In this document: one piece after another, positions 41,349-48,115 of the stretch
How positions within the stretch are numbered: position 1 is the first letter of the stretch
How the letters are laid out: each line of letters starts with the position of its first letter
Source: Lachnospiraceae bacterium
GTDB taxonomy: Bacteria > Bacillota > Clostridia > Lachnospirales > Lachnospiraceae
Direction: 5' to 3'
Assembly (NCBI GenBank): GCA_017437965.1
Contig: JAFRWN010000073.1
Span: 1 to 48,115 of the forward strand
DNA: 48,115 bases
Notes under the pieces: generated by a model
Databases searched by the model: none
What the model saw: only the letters and a program-made list of their open reading frames with translations
Told to the model about the DNA's origin: nothing
Program-made: the position numbers and the translations under genes

Positions 41349-42704
41349 TTAAGATGTCTTCTCTTTATCTATATTCCTAAAGAAATATATAATTAACGGC
41401 ACCACCGTCGCAAATGACAGTACATCCGCAAGGGGCTGAGCAAACTGAATTCCGCGGAGTCCCACAAGGCTTTCGGATATTGCGATTATCGGGATGAAAT
41501 AAAGGCCGCTGCGAAGCATAGCCGTAAAGCTTGCAAGAAGCTTCTGTCCGGTACTCTGGAAGGTCATGTTGCTCATTACCGTAAGTGGCTGTAAGAACAG
41601 TGCGCCGCAGGCAAAACGGAGCGCCACTTTGCCGATTTTAATTACCTCAGGGTCATTTCGGAACCATGATACCGCCTCAGGCGCGATGAAAAAGCCGACA
41701 ACCGCGAAGCATCCGAGCACAATTTCATTAACTACCAACGTAAATCTGAAGGCTTCCTTCACCCTGTCATATTTCTTCGCACCGTAATTGAAACCGCAGA
41801 CAGGCTGATAGCCCTGGCCGAGACCGAGGCCGACCGCAAACATAAAGAATGCCAGACGGTTTACTATGCTCATGGCGGCTATCGCCGGATCTCCGTAACC
41901 TCCCGCAATGCGGTTCAGCACCATAGTTGAAATACTGGTAAGTCCCTGCCTGATAAATGCAGGAAATCCTGTCGTCACAATATCAAGAATTAAAGAAAGC
42001 CTGAGATAAATCTCCCTCACCTTAAGCTTGCACTGGGTCTTTCCGCGAAGGAACATGAACAGAAGCAGCGAAAAACTGATGCACTGCGAAAGCGCAGTTG
42101 CAAAGCCCGCACCCGCAATGCCCATGTCAAGCACGAACATGAAGATCGGGTCGAGTCCGATATTTATGATGCTGCCCGTACAGAGTCCTATCATCGCAAG
42201 GCTTGCCTTGCCCTCATAACGCAGGATGTTGTTAAGCACAAAGCTTCCCATTGTTATCGGGGCAGCCGCCATTATAAACTTTATATAATCTTTTGCAAAA
42301 GGATAAATCGTGTCGGAGCTTCCGAGAAGATGAAGAAGTGGCTTCCTCAGTATCATACTCGTAATACCTAGTGTTGCACCGACCGAAAGTGCCAGAAAGA
42401 ATGCGGTTGAGGCAACCTTGGAGGCTTCCTTTTCCTCCTTTGCCCCGAGCATTCTTGAGATTATGCTGCCTGCGCCCTGTCCGAACATGAAGCCGATGGC
42501 CTGGATCACCGCCATATAGCCGAAAACGACTCCGACAGCGGCACTTGCAGAAGTATTGTCAAGCTGACCGACAAAAAAGGTGTCAGCCATGTTATATATA
42601 TTGGTCACAAGCATGCTGATGACAGTAGGAATACCGAGGCTTATTACAAGCCTCGGTATCGGTGTTTCAGTCATTTTTTTAAATTGTGCTTCCGACCTGT
42701 TCAT
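41349..42704 (-). CDS. MATE-family multidrug/cation antiporter
   Basis: 451 residues with twelve predicted transmembrane segments and the family pattern NIYNMADTFFVGQLDN near the N terminus and GYQPVCGFNYGAKKYDRVKEA in the middle (each half of the fold). It likely exports drugs or metabolites using a Na+ or H+ gradient. I take the ATG at 42704, after GGAAG; the longer frame runs back into the tRNA gene and is not credible. It lies 62 bases after the tRNA-Leu, past its terminator, so a separate promoter is likely. Confidence 0.92.
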   Translation of the reverse strand: MNRSEAQFKKMTETPIPRLVISLGIPTVISMLVTNIYNMADTFFVGQLDNTSASAAVGVVFGYMAVIQAIGFMFGQGAGSIISRMLGAKEEKEASKVASTAFFLALSVGATLGITSMILRKPLLHLLGSSDTIYPFAKDYIKFIMAAAPITMGSFVLNNILRYEGKASLAMIGLCTGSIINIGLDPIFMFVLDMGIAGAGFATALSQCISFSLLLFMFLRGKTQCKLKVREIYLRLSLILDIVTTGFPAFIRQGLTSISTMVLNRIAGGYGDPAIAAMSIVNRLAFFMFAVGLGLGQGYQPVCGFNYGAKKYDRVKEAFRFTLVVNEIVLGCFAVVGFFIAPEAVSWFRNDPEVIKIGKVALRFACGALFLQPLTVMSNMTFQSTGQKLLASFTAMLRSGLYFIPIIAISESLVGLRGIQFAQPLADVLSFATVVPLIIYFFRNIDKEKTS

Positions 42705-42729
42705 GGTATCTTCCTTTTTTATATATAGC

Positions 42730-42762
42730 AAAAATCCCGAAGACCTGAATCTCCGGGATTTA
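42730..42762 (-). terminator. Rho-independent terminator of tRNA-Leu
   Basis: AAATCCCG pairs with CGGGATTT around an inner AGA/TCT stem, and is followed on the minus strand by TTTTTGC. It lies five bases past the tRNA 3' end. Confidence 0.85.
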
Positions 42763-42766
42763 TTTC

Positions 42767-42849
42767 TGCGGACTACGGGACTTGAACCCGAACGCCCTGG
42801 GGGCACATGATCCTTAGTCATGCCTGTCTGCCAATTCCAGCAAGTCCGC
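42767..42849 (-). tRNA. tRNA-Leu, anticodon AAG
   Basis: 83 bases. The acceptor stem GCGGACT/AGTCCGC is perfect with A as discriminator, and CCA is not encoded. The D-arm includes CTGG...GGCAGACAG; the anticodon stem CATGA/TCATG encloses CTAAGGA (anticodon AAG, reads CUU/CUC/CUA if A34 becomes inosine). A long variable arm (GCCC/GGGC) marks class II, as for Leu. T-loop TTCAAGT follows CGGG. A34 outside tRNA-Arg is unusual in bacteria. Confidence 0.95.
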
Positions 42850-42875
42850 ATCTGTTGTTTTTCAACGCAAGTGAT

Positions 42876-42904
42876 ATATTATCACATATGTTATGAAATG
42901 TCAA
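42876..42904 (-). promoter_or_regulatory. Promoter of tRNA-Leu
   Basis: Minus-strand TTGACA (42899-42904) and TAATAT (42876-42881), spacer 17. The -35 box overlaps the stop region of the upstream membrane protein gene. An alternative -10, GATAAT, has a 15-base spacer. Confidence 0.7.
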
Positions 42905-44669
42905 CAGGTTTTTTCAAAAATATTGACAGCCCTGAAATGTCGGCTCCGAAGCCCCATGCGGCTTTCATTTTTACAGGCATTCCATACCTGTCAGTTTCAA
43001 AAGTAAAACCCTTTAACATTTCCATATCCGGATACGGAATATTGTTTTCATCCAGGCGCTCTTCTGCCTTTCTGATATGTTCCCTGGTAATGATTTCACA
43101 ACTTGTATAATCAAACTTTGCATTCCGGCAATCATAGATCGTTCCGTCACATTCTTCCATCATAAACTGGAGCCTGTTACGGAGGTACCATGTCTTAGTC
43201 GTAAAGCCCCTGAAATCCGCTATGATCTCGTCATATGTTTCCTCGTCGAACTCTTCCTTCATGGTCTTTCTTGCCGACTCGTAGGATTCCGATTCCGTTA
43301 TCCTTATGATACTGATGCTGGAGAACGGATCGGGGCCGTTAACCTCCTTCCACCCGTTCTTTTCAAAGCTTTTCCACATTCTTTTTGCCGCAAGTGTGAA
43401 ATCACGCTCGGGATGGAGAGCCTGCATATATCTTTCTATGCACATGATAATGTAGGCAAGCCTTCCCGTCATTGTGATGTTTTTGAATCTCTCACGTATT
43501 GACAGAAGCTTTGCGTCTTTTTCATCAAAACTGCGCATCTCACATTCGTACATGCGCCAGTAAATTTTGATTACACCCTTTTCGTTGTTTTCAAAGGAAA
43601 GATAATACCAGGATTCAACGGGGTTTAAGACAAACTCCTCGAAGGATTCAAAGCCGGGCAGCTTTTTAAGATTGGCATTCAGTATTTCAATAACAAACTT
43701 TTCCCTGGCAGACCTGTTGAGGAGAAGATACCATGAACCGACTGTATCTATCATCTTTCTTAACTGCATACATACGTAGCCGGTCTTTAGCTCCGTCTCA
43801 TTTTCATAAAGAAGTCCGCTGTATTTTTCATTTTTTCCTGCAAACTTTTCAAACGTGCCTACGTAAGTTCCGGCATACTTTGCCATGCGTTTCGGTGAAA
43901 AGACAAGCAGTTTCAAGAAATTTATCAATACAATGAAGGCAAGCAAAGCCCACAAAACCGGCAAGGTTTTGGGATTGAAAAACATCCATATAAGAATATT
44001 AGTAAGGTTAAATATGCAAAACGGCACAACGACACGTGTCCTGTAGAAATTCACGGTATATCTGATTCCGAGCGCAATGTTGTCAACGCGAAGCTTTTCA
44101 CCGTTATCAAAGAAAAGAAAAAGTGATCCGCCCTGGTTTATCCACCGTTCCTTAATCTCCCATGTTTTAAGGCCCGGAAGGACATCTTTATTTTGTCTTA
44201 CTATTGCGTTTATATACCTTTTTCTTACAAACAGAGGAAAAACATAATAAATTCCACCGATTTTTTTTACCGTTTCTTCTATCTGTTGAAGAATATATTT
44301 GCTCAGAAAATCATTTTCGCTGTCATATTCTTTATACTCTCCTGACGCTTTCCTGGCAGATTTTGCAACAGAGCGAGGATTGTTTTTAATTCTTCTGAAA
44401 ACATAATAAAGAAGAGGCACGAAAAATTCAAGCACCACAATGACAAAAAAGACAATATCCAGTTTACGATAAAGAAGAATAAGCAGATTTACATACCAGA
44501 AATAAAGCACCGGTATGAACTCGACAGCCCAGCGAAAGAAAATCTCGGAAAGATTCTCATGCAGTTCCTTGGTTTTTCCCGTGCGGATATAAGGGATAAG
44601 ATCAAGCATCAGAGTCCTTACGATTATTATCCAGACGAGAGATATTATGATTATCAGCCAGATTGGCAT
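42891..44669 (-). CDS. Membrane protein of unknown function with internal duplication
   Basis: 592 residues from the ATG at 44669 (AAGGA upstream). Three N-terminal hydrophobic segments (about 4-24, 50-68, 72-93), a soluble block A (about 118-200), two more segments (about 213-230 and 238-256), a soluble block B (about 290-375) and a soluble C-terminal region (382-592). Blocks A and B share the pattern LxPGLKTWE/KLPGFESFE, G[GS]xYxxxxRxxREK-type lead-in and a ...YLSFENxEKxxIxI ending, showing a duplicated module. I do not recognise the family. The start overlaps the Lnt-like gene stop by 16 bases, so it belongs to the acyl operon and may act with the acyltransferase. Confidence 0.8.
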   Translation of the reverse strand: MPIWLIIIISLVWIIIVRTLMLDLIPYIRTGKTKELHENLSEIFFRWAVEFIPVLYFWYVNLLILLYRKLDIVFFVIVVLEFFVPLLYYVFRRIKNNPRSVAKSARKASGEYKEYDSENDFLSKYILQQIEETVKKIGGIYYVFPLFVRKRYINAIVRQNKDVLPGLKTWEIKERWINQGGSLFLFFDNGEKLRVDNIALGIRYTVNFYRTRVVVPFCIFNLTNILIWMFFNPKTLPVLWALLAFIVLINFLKLLVFSPKRMAKYAGTYVGTFEKFAGKNEKYSGLLYENETELKTGYVCMQLRKMIDTVGSWYLLLNRSAREKFVIEILNANLKKLPGFESFEEFVLNPVESWYYLSFENNEKGVIKIYWRMYECEMRSFDEKDAKLLSIRERFKNITMTGRLAYIIMCIERYMQALHPERDFTLAAKRMWKSFEKNGWKEVNGPDPFSSISIIRITESESYESARKTMKEEFDEETYDEIIADFRGFTTKTWYLRNRLQFMMEECDGTIYDCRNAKFDYTSCEIITREHIRKAEERLDENNIPYPDMEMLKGFTFETDRYGMPVKMKAAWGFGADISGLSIFLKKPVDIS

Positions 44670-46174
44670 TTCTGTTTCCTTCTCTTTTTGTAGTTCACAA
44701 ACATTACTATCATCCTGTAGCAAAAATCCGCTATAAGCATTCCTACTGCTATGGTCCAAAATGCTCTCACATACTTATAAATACTCCGATACGGCGTAGC
44801 CGTTTTATGCGGCGTAACCGAGACAAAGAACACTTCATTGTAGTTAATACCGAGTGTGCTTTCCTTGTAGCTTACGTTTCCGTAGGGATCCGAAACCACG
44901 CTCCAGCCGTCAACCGTCGGTTTGAAAAGCTCGACTCCTGCCATAATGGCGCTCATGCCCTGCATACGGTAATTGAGGTCGTCAATTTCATCCCAGTCCC
45001 ATGAGGGATTGATGAAAAGATCTGTTTTATCATCCATAGACATCAGATAATCGGAAAATGTGGCATCATAGCAGATAGTATATGAAACATTTATCTTCTG
45101 TCCGTCTATTTCAATTTCATTGCAGGGAATTTCCCCGTCGCCTTCTGTATAATCATCCTCAACAACCGGTATCAGGTTGGTTTTTATGTAGTCCGACAAT
45201 ACCTTCCCGCTTTTGTCTATCAGAAGAGCCTTGTTATAGCAGTTTTCGGCATCATCAATATCAAGGCATAAAAGAATATAAATATTGTATTCCTTCGCAA
45301 GTTCTTTTGCCTTGCTTACAAGGTTTTCACTCTCTGTCTTGTTGACAATAAAGGCTTCCTCGGCATAGGCGATCAGCTTTGCCTCGTTTTCTGCCGCTGC
45401 TTTAACAGACTTTCTAAGATATTCGACATTTTCACTGTAGCCTGCCTCGGTATCGGAAGGATCTTCATAGTAGGTCTTCTGAGGACCCGATGCATAGGCC
45501 ATCAGGATATCATTTTCAGATCTTTCAGACTTAAAGTATCTCACGGTACCGAGAATGAGCATCATAAGGAATACCGAGAGCACGCATATGCCGGTCTTAC
45601 GAAGCTTTTTGTCATCCTTTTCAATGATCATGTAAACAATGATCGACGGAATAAAAGCCACGACAAAGGTAATGAAAACATCACCCAAAAAAGCAGCACT
45701 CTGTATCAGCGCCTTGTTTCCGAACTGTGTCAGTGAAAGATTGAACTGCTTTCCGATGATCAGCCTTTCCATCAGAACCCTTGTAAGCGGAAAGGCTACA
45801 AGCCTCATTATACCATGACCTTTTTTTTGATAAAAGAGGTCAACAAAAAAAGGGATGATGGTTGCAGTAGCAAGAACTATGATAAGCAGTATCGAAACCG
45901 CTGTCAGTATATCCTCGGTATCGCCCAGAAACCCCACATAACGGAGTTCACAGGCAGTCAGGTATATGAAACCAAAAAACACCCATTCCCTTTTTCTTTT
46001 GATAGTACGGACAAAGTAAAGGAAGCAGCCGATGTATATCCACGGAGAAAAAACATAAAGAATGTCATCCTCCGTGTTTACAAGCGGCAGAATAAATTCA
46101 AGTACTCCGACAAGAAGTACGATCAGTCTGATTTTTCCAGCCTTATTATTCAGCGTTTTCCTCCAGATATTCAA
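44654..46174 (-). CDS. Apolipoprotein N-acyltransferase-like membrane enzyme (CN-hydrolase fold)
   Basis: 506 residues. Six or seven hydrophobic segments (about 15-212) are followed by a nitrilase-type domain with an intact Glu-Lys-Cys triad: Glu272 in AYAEEAF, Lys331 in YIKTNLIP and Cys368 in YTICYDA, as in Lnt. A last transmembrane segment lies at about 466-488. Lnt transfers an acyl chain from phospholipid to the N-terminus of lipoproteins. In this operon, an acyl-AMP ligase and an ACP lie immediately upstream, suggesting the acyl donor may be acyl-ACP instead. The start at 46174 is a TTG inside the ACP gene, with AGGA five bases upstream; a CTG at 46153 after GGAGG is the alternative. Overlap shows tight coupling. 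Confidence 0.85.
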   Translation of the reverse strand: MNIWRKTLNNKAGKIRLIVLLVGVLEFILPLVNTEDDILYVFSPWIYIGCFLYFVRTIKRKREWVFFGFIYLTACELRYVGFLGDTEDILTAVSILLIIVLATATIIPFFVDLFYQKKGHGIMRLVAFPLTRVLMERLIIGKQFNLSLTQFGNKALIQSAAFLGDVFITFVVAFIPSIIVYMIIEKDDKKLRKTGICVLSVFLMMLILGTVRYFKSERSENDILMAYASGPQKTYYEDPSDTEAGYSENVEYLRKSVKAAAENEAKLIAYAEEAFIVNKTESENLVSKAKELAKEYNIYILLCLDIDDAENCYNKALLIDKSGKVLSDYIKTNLIPVVEDDYTEGDGEIPCNEIEIDGQKINVSYTICYDATFSDYLMSMDDKTDLFINPSWDWDEIDDLNYRMQGMSAIMAGVELFKPTVDGWSVVSDPYGNVSYKESTLGINYNEVFFVSVTPHKTATPYRSIYKYVRAFWTIAVGMLIADFCYRMIVMFVNYKKRRKQKCQSG

Positions 46175-46370
46175 CGATATCCTTTACTGTACGAAGTGTG
46201 GGGATCACGCGGTCAGGAACTTCAATATCAAACTCATCTTCAAAAGCTGCAACGATGTTGATAACATCGAGAGAGCTAAGTCCGAGATCGTCAACCAATG
46301 CGCTGTCCATGGTGATCTCGCTTGATCCGTCCACATACTCACTTAAAATTTCTACTGTTCTGTCAAACAT
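46146..46370 (-). CDS. Acyl carrier protein
   Basis: 74 residues, acidic. The phosphopantetheine Ser33 lies in LGLSSLDVIN (xSL motif). The helix pattern matches type II ACPs. It carries acyl chains as thioesters in the cytosol. It is sandwiched between the acyl-AMP ligase (50-base gap upstream) and the Lnt-like gene (overlapping), so it is likely loaded by that ligase and not by FabD. A general FabD-loaded acpP would normally sit in a fab cluster; none is here. Confidence 0.93.
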   Translation of the reverse strand: MFDRTVEILSEYVDGSSEITMDSALVDDLGLSSLDVINIVAAFEDEFDIEVPDRVIPTLRTVKDIVEYLEENAE

Positions 46371-46420
46371 ATTTATTACCTCCGGTATTTAAATTTCTAT
46401 CTGAGTCCCCCGGGCAAGTT

Positions 46421-48007
46421 CTACTGAGGGATATTCTTGTATCTTATTATCTTTTTGCTTGTATTCTTGATAAACTCTTCTTCACGGAGCTTTACAGCCG
46501 CGATCTGCTTATAGGCCGGACGGCCCTCGTTTACCTTTGCCATCAAGGCATCAAAATATTCCTGATTGCCCATGAATTCTTCCTCGGGGAAGATTTCCGC
46601 GATTATCTTAGAGTCCTTTTCATATACAAGCACTTCGTTTACGCCCGGATCGATCTGGAAATCATTCTCCAGCTCCTCGGGAGAAATATTCTCACCATTG
46701 CTTAAGATTATCAGGTTCTTCTTTCTTCCGGTAAGGAATAGGAAACCGTCCTCATCGACATGGCCAAGGTCACCCGTGGAATACCAGCCATCCTGGATTA
46801 CCTCTGCGGTAGCTTCCGGGTCATTATAGTAACCCTGCATTCTTACCGTGCCCCTAAACTGGACCTCACCATCCTCGGAAATCCTCGTTTCGGTTCCGTG
46901 TATTACCTGGCCGACGCTTCCGTCTTTCTTGAAATAGTTACGGTTTATCGCAACGCACGGAGAACACTCTGTCGTGCCGTAGCCGTTCAGTATCTCAATG
47001 CCGAATTTCCTGAATTCCTTTACATAAAAAGGATTAAGAGGAGCGCCGCCGCTGATGATATATTTAAGATTTCCGCCAAAGGTATTAAGTATTTCCTTGA
47101 AAATCTTGCGTCTCTTGTCAATTCCTACTTTAAGAAGTGCCTGGCTGAGCTTTACGCCTCTTTCAACCTTCTTTGACTGTCCGCTCTTTTCTATGCCGTC
47201 AACAAGACGTTTGTAAAAGGTTTCGATAAACAGCGGAACCATCATCATTACATCAGGCTTTGACTCAAGTATATCCTCCTTGATTCTTTTCAGGCTCTTG
47301 TTGAGGAATATCACAACACCGTAATTATAGGCCATGAGTGTTGCTACATTGATACCGAAGGTATGATGGAAAGGAAGTACCACAAGGGTTGACTTTCCTT
47401 CAGGATCAAACATGGCCGAAGCCTCTGAAATCTCGGCAGCAATGTTTCCGTGGCTTAAAACCACACCCTTGCTTTTTCCCGAAGTTCCCGAAGTAAAGAA
47501 AATACTTGCTGTTTCATCAGTATCAGGATAGTAAAGCTTGTAATCATCGCTTTCCTCAGCTGACGCGGAATACAGTTCCTTGAGTGTCTTTACACTGATA
47601 TTCTCTATTCCTTCCACCAGGTCACTGTAGGTTTTTGAGATAAATACTTTACTGACATCTGCCTTTTTTATCAGCCACTCAACTTCCGCAGCCGGCAGCT
47701 CCTTGTCAATCGGAACCACAACGTTACCGGATACAAGGCAACCCATGAAAGCGATCAGCCACTCATATGAATTTTCGCCTATTATCGCAATGTGGTTACC
47801 CTTGCCATAGTTTTTGTCTATCCATGAACCAGCCTTTTTTACTTCACTGTAAACCTGTCCGTAGGTTTTTTCTTCAATACTGTCTTTACCTTTTCTGAAC
47901 CTGATAGCAACCGCATCCGGCATCTTTTCGTTTTTGATGTCAAGCATCTCGGTAACACTGGTAATCCTCGGTGCTATCTCATATAAAGGATAAGCTTTGT
48001 TTTTCAT
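46421..48007 (-). CDS. Acyl-AMP/acyl-CoA ligase (AMP-binding superfamily)
   Basis: 528 residues. P-loop TSGTSGKSKGVVLSH, A5 motif GYGTTECSP, A7 GWYSTGDLG, hinge TGRKKNLIILSNGENISPEE and catalytic Lys in NTSKKIIRYK are all intact. It adenylates a carboxylic acid, probably a fatty acid, and could load it on the ACP encoded downstream, as fatty-acyl-AMP ligase/ACP pairs do, or on CoA. The substrate cannot be read from sequence. The ATG follows the upstream gene's stop directly (TAA at 48008-48010), so the operon begins beyond the window. Confidence 0.92.
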   Translation of the reverse strand: MKNKAYPLYEIAPRITSVTEMLDIKNEKMPDAVAIRFRKGKDSIEEKTYGQVYSEVKKAGSWIDKNYGKGNHIAIIGENSYEWLIAFMGCLVSGNVVVPIDKELPAAEVEWLIKKADVSKVFISKTYSDLVEGIENISVKTLKELYSASAEESDDYKLYYPDTDETASIFFTSGTSGKSKGVVLSHGNIAAEISEASAMFDPEGKSTLVVLPFHHTFGINVATLMAYNYGVVIFLNKSLKRIKEDILESKPDVMMMVPLFIETFYKRLVDGIEKSGQSKKVERGVKLSQALLKVGIDKRRKIFKEILNTFGGNLKYIISGGAPLNPFYVKEFRKFGIEILNGYGTTECSPCVAINRNYFKKDGSVGQVIHGTETRISEDGEVQFRGTVRMQGYYNDPEATAEVIQDGWYSTGDLGHVDEDGFLFLTGRKKNLIILSNGENISPEELENDFQIDPGVNEVLVYEKDSKIIAEIFPEEEFMGNQEYFDALMAKVNEGRPAYKQIAAVKLREEEFIKNTSKKIIRYKNIPQ

Positions 48008-48115
48008 TTACTTTGCCTTTTTCTCCGCTGCCGGAAATGTCGTCTCCGCACTGAATTCTCCGTTTTTCCCGGTAGTTACGTCCAGCTGCACCCTCATCAG
48101 GGAATCCACATTCGC
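48008..48115 (-). CDS. 3' end of unidentified upstream gene (partial)
   Basis: The last 35 codons of an open frame enter at the right edge and stop at TAA 48008-48010, immediately before the ligase start. The visible residues include MRVQLDVTTGKNGEF and the charged tail EKKAK. Too short to identify. It is the preceding gene of the acyl-ligase operon. Confidence 0.6.
   Translation of the reverse strand, partial: ANVDSLMRVQLDVTTGKNGEFSAETTFPAAEKKAK

Noticed and set aside
40588..41350. T-box or attenuator ahead of the ilv genes
   Set aside because: Leader of the operon is about 45 bases, with no T-box sequence or hairpin set; intergenic gaps ahead of ilvB and ilvN are under 30 bases.
42705..42851. 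N-terminal extension of the MATE frame
   Set aside because: The extension is the tRNA-Leu gene and its terminator read in frame; a good ATG with ribosome binding site is at 42704.

Overview
The window looks like chromosomal DNA of an anaerobic Clostridia bacterium, most likely a Lachnospiraceae. The reasons are the gene set (GGGtGRT protein with its IscU-like partner, flavodiiron protein carrying rubredoxins, clostripain-type C11 peptidase, AzlCD, hybrid kinase beside a lipoprotein), strong AGGAGG ribosome binding sites, sigma-A type promoters and medium G+C. The family placement is inference from gene content; no 16S rRNA gene is present. Almost everything is read from the minus strand. Only a two-gene ABC transporter (20265-21730) and a HAD phosphatase (27477-28190) are on the plus strand. 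I see no prophage, insertion sequence or CRISPR array.

Layout from left to right. 1-2237: terminator-like hairpins and an OmpR-type two-component pair. 2417-14040: a sulfur block made of two adjacent minus-strand operons. The upstream one is iscS-iscU-lysR-pepT, driven by a perfect consensus promoter at 14082-14110. The downstream one encodes a lipoprotein binding protein, a glutathionyl-hydroquinone-reductase-like protein, a cysteine synthase, an ABC ATPase, an ABC permease, a second cysteine synthase, a GNAT acetyltransferase and a Cys/Met-metabolism PLP enzyme. No oxygen-dependent desulfonating monooxygenase is present, so the route from imported compound to sulfide or cysteine is the open question. 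14251-15981: the GGGtGRT/IscU-like pair. 16115-19986: a hybrid histidine kinase translationally coupled to an orphan solute-binding lipoprotein. 20265-21730: ABC exporter. 21829-24841: flavodiiron protein with two rubredoxin domains behind a PaaK-type CoA ligase. 25040-33359: SNF2 helicase, phosphatase, secreted C11 peptidase, a degenerate zincin-like unknown, a membrane-anchored alpha/beta hydrolase and a lipoprotein.

33436-41250 is a branched-chain amino acid block: azlCD, ilvD, and a cytidylate-kinase-like gene leading ilvBNC. A toxin-antitoxin module and a structured hairpin-rich element sit between ilvC and ilvD. 41349-42849: a MATE transporter and a tRNA-Leu with the rare AAG anticodon. 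42891-48115: an acyl-AMP ligase, acyl carrier protein, Lnt-like acyltransferase with an intact Glu-Lys-Cys triad, and a membrane protein with an internal duplication, in one tight operon that continues beyond the right edge.

The best candidates for undescribed biology are the sulfur block (especially the GST-like protein with a CNWS active-site motif among two cysteine synthases and an importer) and the ligase-ACP-Lnt-like operon, which could feed carrier-bound acyl groups to a membrane acyltransferase.
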